Shown piece after piece: positions 43,873 to 55,391 of a stretch of 64,000 bases of DNA; positions within the stretch are counted from its first letter, which is position 1; every line of letters starts with the position of its first letter. The notes under the pieces were generated by a model, which made no database searches, was not told where the DNA came from, and worked only from the letters and a program-made list of their open reading frames with translations. A program made the translations under genes and the position numbers. The DNA is from Plantago major (Eukaryota > Streptophyta > Magnoliopsida > Lamiales > Plantaginaceae), in the NCBI GenBank assembly GCA_026545765.1, contig CM048839.1, positions 92,718,914 to 92,782,913 of the forward strand. Direction: 5' to 3'.

Positions 43873-45004
43873 TTAAGAAAGGTTGATGGCACTATTGACT
43901 TAACATCACAGTCCAACAGTGTATTTTTGTTTATGATGTGTTTCATGCTTATCTGTTCTTATTTTGTTTTGATTTGAACAAAAGAGTCTTGCATCTTGAT
44001 TGAAGTAGAATACTTGGAAAGACTTTGATTCTTAAATACTAGTGTCAGCACTCTTCTTTCTCTCCCTTGCCTTACTGCAGTTTACCTGTTATAGAAGCAA
44101 AAAATATGGAAAAAGAGCCCAATGGAGGCCAATGCTAAAGAGCCCAATGTTGGCCAAATGGAAAAAGAGCCCAATGGAGGCATATTTTACTTTACATTTG
44201 TTGGCAGTCTCTGAGTTTACCACAAGTCCTAAAAACTGGATTATTGACTCTCTAAGACTACATTGAGTCCCATTCTTGGAAACTTATACAGAGCCTAACA
44301 CTTGCTTCTTGTTTTTAATGATTCTGTAGTTATGTGTGCATCTCTTCTTTTCTCTCTATTTGTGCTCTGGGTCAGTTAAAGAATCTGTGTTTCTAAGCCA
44401 AGTATTTCCTCATCAATCAAGATACTGTAGGCCTTAATAGTTGTTTGTTCCTTTTTAATCTGTCCATTGCTGACTGGGTGGTTTCCTTGAGGGGGAGTGT
44501 GAATGTGCTTGTGTGTTTGAATAGATCTATCTTAGGATAGGTTGAAGGATTCATTTCTTTGACAATAGCTCTTTGAGCATTAGACTTATCACTCGAACCA
44601 TGATACTGAGAGTTTTTCGAAAGGAAGATTTTTCTATCACTTGAGTGTTTTTAATTCTACGCCTTTTGTCTCCTCTATTGTTTTTAAAGCAAAAGGAAAA
44701 TTGTGCTATGTTTGAGCTCTGGAGATATGCTAATAGTTTACTTAACGCCAGTTTTGTCAAAACCGAACAGAAAGCCTTTTGAACCGGTTCAGGTTGGATA
44801 CCTATCTAATAGGAGCAATGATTACCCAACTGTTTCAGACCTTGGGAACCGACGCCCTTGCCTTATTCAAAAAACTTTTCAAAATTTGCCATTTACCCAA
44901 ATTTCTTCATCATTGTTCTTCTCAAATCTTTTCTCTAATCTCTCATCATTCTTTTCTCCTCCAAACGTCTCTTCACATTTTTCTGCAAAATTCCAAAATC
45001 CACC
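43873..45004 (+). mobile_element. CopE spacer between ORFs
   Basis: I see no gene. A motif AAAGAGCCCAATG occurs three times at 44114-44180 as a small tandem repeat. A purine run GAGGGGGAGTG (about 44490-44500) resembles the element's polypurine tract. Confidence 0.55.
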
Positions 45005-46612
45005 ATGGAAAGCCTAGCACAAGCAGCGGAGATTCTTGAAACCACTCCCATTGCCTCAATTGTACCCCTAATTGTCCCTTATTCCTCCTCCTCTAGCTCT
45101 TCACATGAAAAACCTGACAAAGTTGAGGAAAATGTCAACCCTCTGGAAATTAAAGTTAATTCTGGAGAAAGTGATGAAACCGAGGGTTCTCAGTTGAAGA
45201 AGAGGAAACTCACTGGTGACACTGTTGACCTAACGGTGGGTGAGGCTGGATCATCTAACCCTAATTTGCAGGAAATAGGGGATGCACCACAGGAGCAAGG
45301 AACTCTGCCTGGAAACTCAAGGCATAATCTGGCACAGGATACTAAAGAGAGTGATGATTCTCTGGGAGATTTGAAGGCTAAGGCACTGAAAAGACGTGCT
45401 GCTGAGAAACAAAAGGAAAGGGAAGCTTTTTTTAAAAGAATTGAGGAAGAAGCTGTTGATAAGGATCTGGAGACTGAGCAAGAGACAGAGGAAGAAAGGA
45501 CAGCAGAGGAACAACCAGAAGAAGAAGAACAGGATGACTCAAGAGACTCTAACTATGAGCAGTCTTAGGGAGATGAGGACTCTATGTCAGTTGATTCAAC
45601 TGTTTCTCCATCTACTGATACAGTTGATGAGGTATCTTCCTCACAATCTTCTTACTCTGACTTTGATGAAGTATCACATAATGATACCTTCTTTACTCTC
45701 AAAATTGCTGAATCCTGGCCTTCTTTCCGTCATCGCCCCATTTTGTCTGAGAAAAAGATTACTGAAGCAAACTTTAAGCAGTATAATCTGTATGATTTTT
45801 TTGACCAAAGAGGTTTCATTGGAACTGTTGAAGGACTTGATCCTTTTGTGCCTACTGTGATTCGTGAGTTTTATTGCAATCTTTCTCCTCATTTTGCTGT
45901 ACCTGGAACTCCTAAGTATGGTAAAGCCTTTTTGCGGGGTTACATCTATGACTTTACCCCAAAAAGGCTCAATGCTTTCATGGGAACTCCAAATGTGGAA
46001 GAAACAGATTTGACTGTAAGTATGGATGAAGTTGCCCAGGTTATTACTGGCAAACCTGGTGTTCAGTGGCACTCTAACTTCCCTGCCAAAATGCTCACTG
46101 CTATGATGGCAGTTTTGTTTAGGGTCTGCATTCACAACTGGCTACCTACCACCAACAGCAATCATGTTCCCTCTAATGTTGCAGTTCTGCTCTACAAGCT
46201 CAAGCTTGACCTGCCTACTAGGATTTTTTATCACCTAGGAAATTTCTCAAGTAAGGGCGATGTGGGGAACCTAATGTATCCGTCCATGATATATGGGTAT
46301 TTGATTGATGAAGACTTCTCTCCAGAACAAAATGAAGTAGAATTGAATGATTTCAAGAGTATCAAAGTCACTCATCAGGTACTTACTACACACAGGGTTC
46401 AGGATCTTCCATGGCAGTCTCAGGCTCCACCAATCCCGGCTCCTCCAGTAGGTGTTGCTCCAGCTGTTGAATCAACAGTTCTGTTTCCCAATCTTCTCCG
46501 GCCGCTCAACTTGTTTGAACAAACTCTTGTGGATCAAATTCAACTGGTAGATGACAGAATTCAAGGGATGTTTGAGCAGCGGAAGACTCTTGTTGATTTG
46601 CTTTCATCATAA
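45005..46612 (+). pseudogene. CopE accessory (env-position) ORF with one in-frame stop
   Basis: The ATG at 45005 is followed by 535 codons in one frame, interrupted only by a TAG at 45566-45568. The N-terminal 190 residues are acidic and Ser/Glu-rich, with a basic KKRKLTGD stretch (possible nuclear signal) and a Glu-rich coiled-coil-like region. The second part has a folded-looking domain: WPSFRHRPILSEKKI, IREFYCNLS, VPGTPKYGKAFLRGYIYDFTPKRLNAFMG and LLYKLKLDLPTRIFYHLG. This resembles the 'putative plant transposon protein' family (PF20167-like), often found in plant retrotransposons. The C-terminus is Pro-rich. Its position before the 3' LTR is where Sireviruses carry an env-like ORF, but I see no signal peptide or membrane segment. 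The function is unknown. Confidence 0.72.
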
Positions 46613-46978
46613 CAAGGGGGAGAAATGGCCAATCAAGATGAAGGAATTGCTGCTGCTACTGGAGAAACTGGAGAAACTATTGTTGTTGCTGCTGATGGTG
46701 CTGTGGGACAGAATGTGGAAGGAGAAATTGAAGGCAATATGGAAGAATGATCTGTTGGAACATTGTTTTTTTTAAAGACAATTATTTTTGGGTTTGTTTT
46801 TGGTCTGTAATATTCTGAATATTTACCTAACTGTTTGAACTGCGATTTTCTATGATGTTTTTGCTAACTACTGGTTCATTTGATAAGGGGGAGTATTTTA
46901 CCATGATCCTTTTTGTTTATGTTCATCTTGATGTTGGCTTATTGTAGGTGTTGTGAAGAAACACAATAAGGGGGAGAT
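46613..46978 (+). promoter_or_regulatory. Three polypurine-tract-like runs before the CopE 3' LTR
   Basis: Runs with AAGGGGGAG occur near 46614-46622, 46887-46895 and 46968-46976. The last directly precedes the LTR (AATAAGGGGGAGAT). Repeated polypurine tracts are a described trait of Sireviruses. Confidence 0.8.
46625..46750 (+). CDS. Small acidic ORF before the CopE 3' LTR (41 aa)
   Basis: ATG at 46625 (MANQDEGIAAATGETGETIV) to TGA at 46750; Gly/Glu/Ala-rich. It starts just after a purine run (46613-46625). It may be chance or a relic of the accessory ORF. Confidence 0.3.
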   Translation: MANQDEGIAAATGETGETIVVAADGAVGQNVEGEIEGNMEE

Positions 46979-47737
46979 TGAAAGTTCACTGTTAAGTACA
47001 GAGTTACTTCAACAGTTAACTTAACACCTCTCTCGGTGCAGAAAGGATATTATTGGAATATTTCCTGTCTTCACTAACCCTAACCTAGTTCAAACAGTTG
47101 TGTTCTATTTCGTATACAGGTCGAAGAATATTCAGGGCTTTGGAAAGTTTGGAAAGAAGAAAGGAAGAAAGATGTGCAAGGAGTATTTAAGGAAAGAAGA
47201 TCAAGAAGATTCTGGAAAGCAAGATAGTGAAGATATGATAAGCATGGAAAGGAATCAACAAGATCTGACCTTGGTGGTATGCACACGGTTATAAATATAA
47301 CACCAAGGGCAGATTCAAGCGTAATCAAGAAAAGAGACGAACACACTCATATTTACTCTTGTCAAGTTTGCTAGACTTTGTAGCTATCAGTTGGATAGAG
47401 AGAGTATCTCGATCATCTAGACTTGTCTAGATCTGTAGCTATTGAATAGGTAGCACTATTCTACTTTGTTTAGTCTTTGAAGTTCAAGGATTCACATATT
47501 GAAGACTTGAACATTGTTTCTGTAAATTCACTTATCATTTTTAGTGGATATTTGCCTCAGGCTCAGCTGGTATTTCTACATACCAGCGTAAAGAAAAACA
47601 TCTATGTTCTTACTTTAATATTCCGCTGTGTATTATTTTTCTGTTTTATGTCACTGATACTTCAACTGTTATAACATTGGTATTAACAGTACGGATTTCA
47701 ATATATTAGTACAAGTCCCGATCCTTATATTCTTTCA
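46979..47737 (+). mobile_element. 3' LTR of CopE (759 bp)
   Basis: It starts TGAAAGTTCAC, ends CTTTCA and is followed by the TSD CTCAG (47738-47742). TATA box at 47289-47300. It shows the intact sequence of the site hit by AthD in the 5' LTR. Confidence 0.95.
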
Positions 47738-47742
47738 CTCAG

Positions 47743-48353
47743 GATCGTCGAGTATGTCGCCTTCAAATTTGCTTCTCGCTCGAAACATGCTTCTAGGTTT
47801 GTCCGCATCGGTGACTTGCCTCTCATTTACTTTGGAGTTTTGAGACTAACTCGTAAGTGAGGGCTGGTCGCGGATGTAGGTAATCCTAGAACCAAGAGTT
47901 TAGTTTGGCGTATAGAAGTCCGAAGAGACCATAATTGAATATCTAGAGTCGACAAGCTGCCTGTTGCGGATGGCAAGTCTTGTATCATGGATATGAACAA
48001 GCGGAGCTGCAGACCAGTTGCCAGATAGGACTTGTATATGTAGTATTTGTAGTTTAGCTCTATATCTATAGAACATGCCCTGATGTGTCTTGGATTCGGA
48101 CCTGTACATTTTTACTTCTTTGTTTAGGGAAAGTAACTGAGTTGTGACTCTGCTTACCACATCAGTTGAAACTCATATGCATGTGTTTTAACTTTAGACA
48201 TCTGAATCTGGATTTTTTTCTTTGTAATGTGTTGGATCAATTCTTTATGAAAAAATATAGAAGTTGCATTGATTTGCCGTAAATTCAATTACAACTGCGG
48301 GCTTCAAGGCCAAATCAACAAAAAAGACAACTGACGTAGTTAGATCTTAAGTC
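47743..48353 (-). mobile_element. TatG region downstream of pol
   Basis: No gene is seen. It is continuous with 34319 across the CopE insertion. Confidence 0.55.
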
Positions 48354-49570
48354 CTAAGCATAAAACTTCTGGAGGTTCTTGGCATTCCAATTCCTATTTA
48401 ATGCTCTTCCTTGATCATCTTCGACCTCATAGCTTCCATTCACCCTTGTACCAATGATCTTGTAAGGACCTTCCCATTTGGGCTTCAACTTCCCCACATG
48501 TCCTAAGATATCAGACCTCCTAAGGACCAGATCTCCGACTTAAAGGTCTTAAGCCTTGATGCTCTTGTTGTATGCTCTAGCCATTATTGCTTGGTATCGG
48601 TGGATACTTGCAAGGTCCGCACTTCGTTTTCCTTCTAGCATGTCCAGATCATGGCTACGTGGTTGTCAGCATGCTGATATCCATGGATCCGATGGGTTTC
48701 GATCTTCACTTCAGCCGGAATGACCGCCTCAGTTTTGTAAACCAATGCGAATGGTGTTTCTCTGGTAGCGGTCCTAGCCGTTGTGTGGTGTACCCACAAC
48801 ACACCGTCGAGATCATCCACCCAACTTCCTTGGGAAGTCCTTAGTCTTTTCTCAAGGATCTTGATGATTGTTTTGTTGGTAGATTCCGTCTGGCCATTGG
48901 CTTGTGGGTATCCGACGGAGGTGAATCGCTATTCGATCTTCATGGAGTCGCACCATTCCTTTAACTTATGTCCGGAGAATTGAACTCCATTGTCGGACAC
49001 CAAGATCCTAGGTAATCTGAATCAGCAGATGATGTTTTTCCGTATGAAGGTCCTTACCCTGCTCTCGGTGATTGTGGCCACGGCCTCAGCCTCTACCCAT
49101 TTGGTGAAGTACTCGACTGCCACGATGAGGAACTTCTTCTGGTGTGTTCCTCGGGGGAACGGACCGATGATATTGATTCCCCACTGGTCAAAGGGGCAAG
49201 CTATCACTTCTAGAACTATAGGATTTGTTGGCCTATGAGGGATGTTAACATAATATTGGTAGTTGTTGCATCCTCTTGCGAAGTCTGCTACATCCTTATC
49301 TATTGTCGGCCAATAGTATCCTTGTCGGAGGATCTTCTGAGCCATGGTTCTCCCTCCGGAGTGACTTCCACAACTTCCTGAATGGATTTCTTCTAGGACC
49401 GTTCTAGCCTCTTGGGAATTCAGGCATCTTAAATTAGTACCATCAAATGAACGTTTGTAGAGCTCCTCGCCTAGGATAAAGTATTTGTTGGCTCTGCACT
49501 GCGTCCTCCTAGCCTCTTTTGGGTCCGATGGGAGAGTTCCATCCTTGAGATAACTTGTGATGTTTGCCAT
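48354..49570 (-). pseudogene. TatG integrase
   Basis: Retroviral-type integrase of a Tat-lineage Gypsy element, which would insert element DNA into chromosomes. On the minus strand the zinc region (GSCGSHSGGRTMAQKILRQGYYWPT, then GCNNYQY) has lost its last Cys. In the core, WGINIIGPFP carries Asn (codon 49172-49174) in place of the first catalytic Asp. The second Asp (LVSDNGVQFS) and the Glu (NGQTESTNK) remain. Stops follow KNIIC and occur further on. The C-terminal end WNAKNLQKFYA before the TAG at 48354-48356 is typical of Tat elements. The changes are G-to-A type on the coding strand, as expected from decay of methylated DNA. Confidence 0.88.
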
Positions 49571-49650
49571 CCAATTTGGTTATGATGTGAGTGTCATGAT
49601 ATATAGGGTCGGACTCATGACGGATGAGGTCCTAACCGTCAGAAGAATGA

Positions 49651-50184
49651 TCACCTTGTATCTATGGCACCCGATGCTGAGGCATACTTGGCCAGCGCAT
49701 CAGCTCTCTCATTCCATTCTCTAGAAAATCTTTCTAAGGAAAACTCCTCAAAGTTTTCCACCTCTTTCTTCAACAAGTCCAGGTACTTGACCATGGATGG
49801 TCCTTTGGTTGCGAAGGTTCCAAATAATTGTGCTTCCACCAATTGAGAGTCGGTATAGGCCTTGATCTTCTTCACCAGTAAAGACCTTGACATCCTTAGT
49901 CCGGTGAGGAGGGCTTCGTATTCTGCTTCATTGTTAGTTACTTTGAAGTCCAAAGTAACTGTATAATCAAGATCAGCTCCTTGGGGACTTTTGAGGTAGA
50001 TACCTATTCCGTCTAGTCTTCCGGACGAGGAACCATCTAATTGCAGCGTCCACACTTCTCCATGTTGTACGGGGTCCTTAGGTGGACTGATGGGGTTTTC
50101 TTTCTCAACTTCTTCGACTGTCTCCTTGGGAGCCTCAACTTCTTTCTCCGCATTGGGAACGGATGGGTCTTCGAGTAGGAACAT
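49651..50184 (-). CDS. TatG archaeal-type RNase H domain
   Basis: This is the extra RNase H (aRH) that marks the Tat lineage. It lies between the reverse transcriptase/RNase H and the integrase. All four acidic positions are visible in order: LQLDGSSS, NNEAEYEALLTGL, AYTDSQLV and NERADALAKYA. About 45 acidic residues precede the domain. The frame is open for 177 codons. It is a domain of the pol polyprotein, not a free-standing gene. Confidence 0.85.
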   Translation of the reverse strand: MFLLEDPSVPNAEKEVEAPKETVEEVEKENPISPPKDPVQHGEVWTLQLDGSSSGRLDGIGIYLKSPQGADLDYTVTLDFKVTNNEAEYEALLTGLRMSRSLLVKKIKAYTDSQLVEAQLFGTFATKGPSMVKYLDLLKKEVENFEEFSLERFSREWNERADALAKYASASGAIDTR

Positions 50185-50260
50185 GTGTTATACTCGGATG
50201 GAATCACTGTATCCCATCTCTTGCTGAAATAGGAACTGAGCGTCGTCAGGAACTCCGAAG

Positions 50261-51807
50261 CTAGTTGCTTGGCTTGACCTCTGCAATCTTGTTTGTCTCC
50301 TTCACTTGTGTGTTCATCATTGTCATACAATCAGGTTCCTTGTCTTGCCTCTCGTTCTCCCAGAGTTCCTTGGCCGAATAATCGACAAGGACTTGAGCTT
50401 TCTTGGCTGACAAAGCTTGAAAGCTTATGTCGTGTTCACTTAGCTCTATTGCCCACTTTGATAGGTGTCCTGATTGTTCCAGCTTTCCTAGCACTTGCTT
50501 CATTGGTTCTTTGGTAAGGACCACTACTTTGTGAGAGTTGAAGTATGGCTTCAGTCGCCTCGTTGTATGGACCAAAGCGTAAGCTAGCTTTTCGATCCTG
50601 AGATATCTGATTTCTGCTCCTGCCAAGGATTTGCTCAAGTAGTAGATAGGCAAGTGATCGTTGCCCTGGATCCTTACCAGGACGGAACTCATTACCTCTT
50701 CTGTGACCGCAAGATACAGGTATAAGGACTCTCCTTCAATGGGTTTTGACAATAGAGCTAGTGACAACAAATAATTCTTCAAGTTTTCAAAGGCCTCTTC
50801 ACATTCCTTGGTCCATTTGAACTTATCCCCCTTTCTAGGACCTTGAAGAAAGGTAAGTTCTTCTCCGCCGATCTTGAAATGAAACGGCTTAAGGACATCA
50901 ATCTTTCGAGAAGTTTTTGGACTTCATTGATAGTCCTAGGTTGCAAGTCTAGGATTGCCTTGATTATCTCGGGATTAGCCCTGATCCCCCTCTCTATAAC
51001 CATGTAGACAAGGAATTTGCCACATTTTACTCCGAATGTGCACTTCTCTAGGTTCAACTTCATCCCGTACTTCCTAAGGATTAATTGTTGAGATGATCGA
51101 TGTGTTGATCCTCGGTTTTTCTCTTGACCAACATGTCATCCACGTATACTTCCATGGTTTTGCCTATTTCTTCTTCGAACATTTTATTCACCAATCATTG
51201 ATAAGTGGCACCAGCATTCTTCATGCCAAAAGGCATGACTTTGAAGCAATAGACTCTTTCTGCAACAAATAAAGTCGTTTTCTTTACATCTTCTTGTGCT
51301 ATCCTTATCTGGTAGAACCCCTGATAAGCATCCATGAAGCTCATGAATGCACACCCTGCAGTGGAGTCTACTAGCTTATCGATTGCACATTCTCCATTTT
51401 CCTGGAGCTTTCTCAACTAAGACTACATTGCTGACCCAGTCGGAGTATCTCACTTCTTCAATGTGCCCTGCCTTCATTAGTCTTTCGACTTCCTCGACTA
51501 TACTGGTGTCCTCCACTGGTCCGAAGTCTTTTCGCTTCTGCCTAATGTACTTAACGGTCGGATCCATGTTCAGTCGGTGAATAGCGAACCTAGGGCCAAT
51601 CCCTGTTAAGTCATTCGTGCTACACGTGAAGACATCAACATTGGTCCTTAGGCAAGCTATAAGATTCATTTCGACTTTAGAATTCATTTCAGCTCCTATC
51701 CTTGTCTTTTTATTTTCATCTCCTTCCACAAGGAAAACTTCTCTCAATGTTTCTTGAGTTTCTATTTTGCTTCCTTTGAGAAGCTTCTCCTTTATGTTCT
51801 CTTGCAT
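50261..51807 (-). pseudogene. TatG reverse transcriptase and RNase H
   Basis: Domains on the minus strand: RT N-terminal part (VEEVERLMKAGHIEEVRYSDWVSNVVLVEK, about 51510-51430), FMDAYQGFYQIRIA and CFKVMPFGMKNAGATYQ (about 51345-51200). The catalytic YVDDMLVK is intact near 51152-51129. Connection and RNase H sequence follows (SSVLVRIQGNDHLPIYYLSKSL, WAIELSEHDISF; about 50700-50430). At least three stops or frameshifts separate these pieces (near 51415, 51195 and 50780). Confidence 0.88.
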
Positions 51808-52421
51808 GCTTAGGACCGTATGGTGATTCAGGGTGGGATTGATGGTTAATGGTAAGGATCGATGTTGTTGCTCCTAGGGTGGATAGGATGTAACATTCAC
51901 AAGCTTCCCGAATATTTCCCACTTCCTGTCCTACGCCATTTGGGGTCGGAAACTTTACTCTATTGTGCAGAGGAGATGATACCACTCTGAAGAGGTTGAG
52001 TCCCAGATGCCCCAAAATCACGTTGTAGTTGAAGGGTTCCTTGACTACTACGAACAAGACGTGGTTGGTAACCCTGGTCGAAAACTCGCCCATTGATACT
52101 TGGAGGTGGATTACTTCCTCTCGGATGCACTTCAGTCCCTCCGAACCCCAGTAAGGAACTTGCAACACTTCTTAGCTCGATATGCCCGATCTTCATCCTA
52201 GCTAGTGTCCAGGCCGAAATCACATTGGATGAGCTTCATGTATCAACTAGGACCGTTGCCACCTTGTAAGTAGCAATATCTAAAGAAATCACTATGGGGA
52301 CATCCAGACTTTCCAGATCTCCTCCACTAGAACATGGTGGTGGTATCTCACTCTCATCGGAAGTGATTGCATTTGTCCCTCGGAGGATGGGTGGCGCATA
52401 GGACCGATCGTTGTTCCTCAA
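51808..52421 (-). pseudogene. TatG aspartic protease with a stop in its active site
   Basis: The segment reads VPIVISLDIATYKVATVLVDT, then TGA (52236-52238), then SSSNVISAW. The family motif is VDTGSS, so the Gly codon of the catalytic triad has become a stop. Downstream protease-like sequence (NYNVILGHLGLNLFRVVSS, about 52050) is recognisable. Confidence 0.85.
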
Positions 52422-54425
52422 GTGTCGAGCAGTTCGTTCTCGATCATTTCTACTGTTTCGTCCGACTGGCCTCCAGCGATAGTATTGATGACTTCACCGT
52501 AAGGCCTGTTCTCCATGTGGCGATCCTCCTCGTAACCTTGATATTGGTCGTGGGACCGGTTAGGACCACCCTTTGGTGGTGGAGGTAAGTGATGAGGCTG
52601 AGTTTCTGGGTCCTTATCTTCACTTCCTCGTTCGGTCCTTTCATGGCGAGAGGGCTCATCCTTGTGCACATATTCCTTAAGCTTCCCACTTCTCACTAAG
52701 TCTCCCACCTCTGTTTTCAGTTGTATGCATTCCTCAGTCGGATGGCATCTGCTCTTGTGAAATTTGCAGTATTCCTTAGAGTCTCTATTGCTCCTGCTAT
52801 TTTGAATAGGCTTGGGCCATTGCACATCTAGATTCTTCTCCACAATAGAGGCCAAGATGTCGGATCTCGGTCTATTTAGGTTGGTATACTCACCATACCT
52901 CCTGGGTGGAGTCCTATCCTTGCGGTATTCTCTTCAGTTGTCATATTCTCTCCTTTGATCGAACTTCTTTTGCTTCTAGAATACTTCTGGCTCCACAGGT
53001 TCCTTACCCTTTTTATACTAGCTTGGACAAGGACATTTCTTCTGAAGTCTTCTCAGTCTAGGAACTTATCACAAAGTTCATCCAGGGTCTTCTCACTTGT
53101 GATTTCTCTTTTAGAGAGCTTCTTCCTAAATTGAACGTTTAGAGTATTATCATACAGGTGTGGAACTCGTTCCTTGATGATGTGCGGCTCTACTGATGCC
53201 ACTTCTTCGTTGAAACGTTTTACAGATCTTCTCCTTCTCCTTGCACTCTGCCGGGTAAATGTTCCACGGATCTATTTTCCCTTTTTGACTTCTCGAACTT
53301 CTTTATAAAGACTGTGGTGATATCCACATAAGACTTGATGGATCCGTTGGGTGAGGAAACCCACCAATCCATAGCATCCCCAAACAAAGTGGTGGAGAAG
53401 GTTAGGGCCTTCATTTTGTCATTATGCCCATTCGCATCCATCCTACTCTCATACCGGGTCAAATGCCCTAAGGGACAAGATCGCCCATAGTATTGTTCTA
53501 GAATTGGGATGGTGGTGTTAGGCTTTTTCACCTCCCTCCTTATATCTTTCGACAGTGGATTCGGGCTCCTCACATTCACCTTCTCATGTGCCTTTACTAT
53601 CTTGCTCAAAGTTGCAATTTGAGTCTCCAAGGCTTTCTGCTGGACGTAGATTTCTTCGGGAGTGAGCTTCTCTCCGGTCCTAGGGTTGATCCCGACATCC
53701 GGTGGAAGACTCTCCAGATTGATTACATGGACACTTTCAGCCATATGGTCTCTGATTCTTCGTTGTGTAACTAGGAGACGGCTAGGACCCGCTTCATTGA
53801 TTCTTGGCCTGTCCGGATTTCTCTCTTACCGTCCTTCGGACGCAACTGCTCTTATGTTAAGAAGATGCCTGAGATCTTCGGGTTAATCAGCCGGTTCCCT
53901 AATCCTATCCAAGATCGGACGTTGCTCATTCCTTGATTGAGCTGGTTTAGCTTGCCTAGGAACTAGGGCGGGCGGAGTGGCTTGTGGAGGTTGGATATTG
54001 TTGGAGCTGAAGCATCCTTGGATGGTGGTGAGCAACAAACCAAATTGATTTCCATCCATTCCAAACTCGCTTGGTCGGATGATTTGACCATTTGGGAGAG
54101 TGAAGTTCTGACCTGGGGGAGGATCATGCATCCCTGTCGGAGGAACTTGGTCTCCAACCGTCAGACCAGCTAATTAGAGTACTTGGCCTCCTGTTGTAGG
54201 TGCTAAGTTCCCCCATCCTTGCGGATCCACCCTTGTGGTCCGAGTCGGATCCTCTCATTTCTCTCCTGATGATGCACTCGCAGTGTGACCTTCATTTAGG
54301 TAGCGTTCCTCGCTCCTTGATGTATGCACATTCCTATCTCAGTTCGGAGGTTTCCCTCGTGGTCTTGGAGCTGGAGTTCCTACCCCGGTTGTTGCAGTCC
54401 GGACTGACCTTCTTGTTCTTGCCAT
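52418..54425 (-). pseudogene. TatG gag
   Basis: Tat-type gag. A likely start at 54425 (MARTRRSVRTATTG) is followed by stops. A Pro/Gln-rich section lies at 54131-53883. From 53744 there is MAESVHVINLESLPPDVG, then the gag core with MKALTFSTTLFGDAMDWW (about 53410) and SYVDITTVFIKKFEKSK. The nucleocapsid-like end (52855-52418) has YCKFHKSRCHPTEECIQL, the characteristic Tat Cys/His motif, and EVINTIAGG. Several stops and shifts are present. Confidence 0.82.
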
Positions 54426-54454
54426 TGCTGGAAGATCTGGAAACTTTTTGTAAG

Positions 54455-54473
54455 TTTCCCACAGACGGCGCCA
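54455..54473 (-). promoter_or_regulatory. Primer binding site of TatG
   Basis: Minus-strand TGGCGCCGTCTGTGGGAAA, three bases after the LTR. This is the common Tat/Gypsy site, of tRNA-Arg type. Confidence 0.88.
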
Positions 54474-54476
54474 AAA

Positions 54477-55391
54477 TGTTGAGGGGTGAATCATCAACAC
54501 CTACTGAGTTCTTACTAAGTCCTTGTCCTAACCCTGTAATTCGTTCTAGTCCCTTTGGTAAGGTCTTCTTGAGCGACTCCTGATAAGGACCTGTGCAAAG
54601 GCTAGGGGGGTTAGTACGGTAAACCTGGTTTGCTTAGGGTCAAACCAGATAAAGATTTTACTTGAGAGAAATTGAGTGTCTACTCTGTCAAAGTGTTCAA
54701 GTGTGATTATGGGTAATAGTGACTTACTGTAGCATGGGGATCTGTGCCATATTTATAGGTTTCCTTCTTAAATGGAGAGACTCATGAGATCATGCCAAGT
54801 GTACGCTTCACAATGTGGCACCAATGCCTTATTAGGCCCAAGGCCCATTAGGTTGGTTTGACCCATGTGCCTTCTTGGGCCTTTGGGGGCATAGTGGACA
54901 TTTCAGGACCCTGGTCGAACCTTCAGCTCTGACAGAGAAGAGCTTCGGACTGGGGACTAGGCGTACGGTCCGGACTAGATGTAGCTCTTACTTCCGTAGG
55001 ATTGTCTTAATCCCTCGTATATGTTGATGTCCCTTGTCGAGGTCCCGTTCGGATCGAGCTTTGTACACTTGGTATTCAGTGACGAGGCGTCTGACCCGGA
55101 GGTCGTCCGATCCTAGGCTACTATCAGGCATTTGGCTCCTCTTCACTTGTATGTGTACTGGGTAAGAGACAGACGTTTGGTGAGGCGGATCAAACTAGTA
55201 GGTTTCGGACTATTAGTTGCCTTGCCCATAGTCCCTAGCCTTTAATATGTTTGAGGCCCGGGCCTACTAAGTAGTGGAGTTGGACCACTGGGGTTGGGCC
55301 TCTTGTATATATAACCTTTAAAGATACTAATTCGCCTTAGGATTCTCCTTTAGAGCGTCCTAAACGGATTAGACATAATTCCATATCAACA
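54477..55391 (-). mobile_element. LTR of TatG (915 bp)
   Basis: On the minus strand it starts TGTTGATATGG at 55391 and ends CCTCAACA at 54477. TATA box TATATATAC at about 55304-55314. It is the 5' LTR of TatG, but on its outer side a purine run (minus CTAGGGGGACATA, 55392-55404) looks like a polypurine tract, as if it were also a 3' LTR. Confidence 0.88.

Larger units (their letters stand above)
34325..47737 (+). mobile_element. CopE: pol-less Sirevirus-like Copia element, with AthD nested in its 5' LTR
   Basis: The LTR ends are TGAAAG...CTTTCA, and the TSD CTCAG is at 34320-34324 and 47738-47742. The internal region has gag, an unrecognised ORF and an accessory ORF, but neither reverse transcriptase nor integrase. 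The two LTRs (761 and 759 bp after removing AthD) are very similar, so the insertion is fairly young. Confidence 0.92.

Noticed and set aside
45005..46612. Call as viral-type envelope protein
   Set aside because: Only the position fits; no signal peptide, membrane segment or envelope motif is visible.
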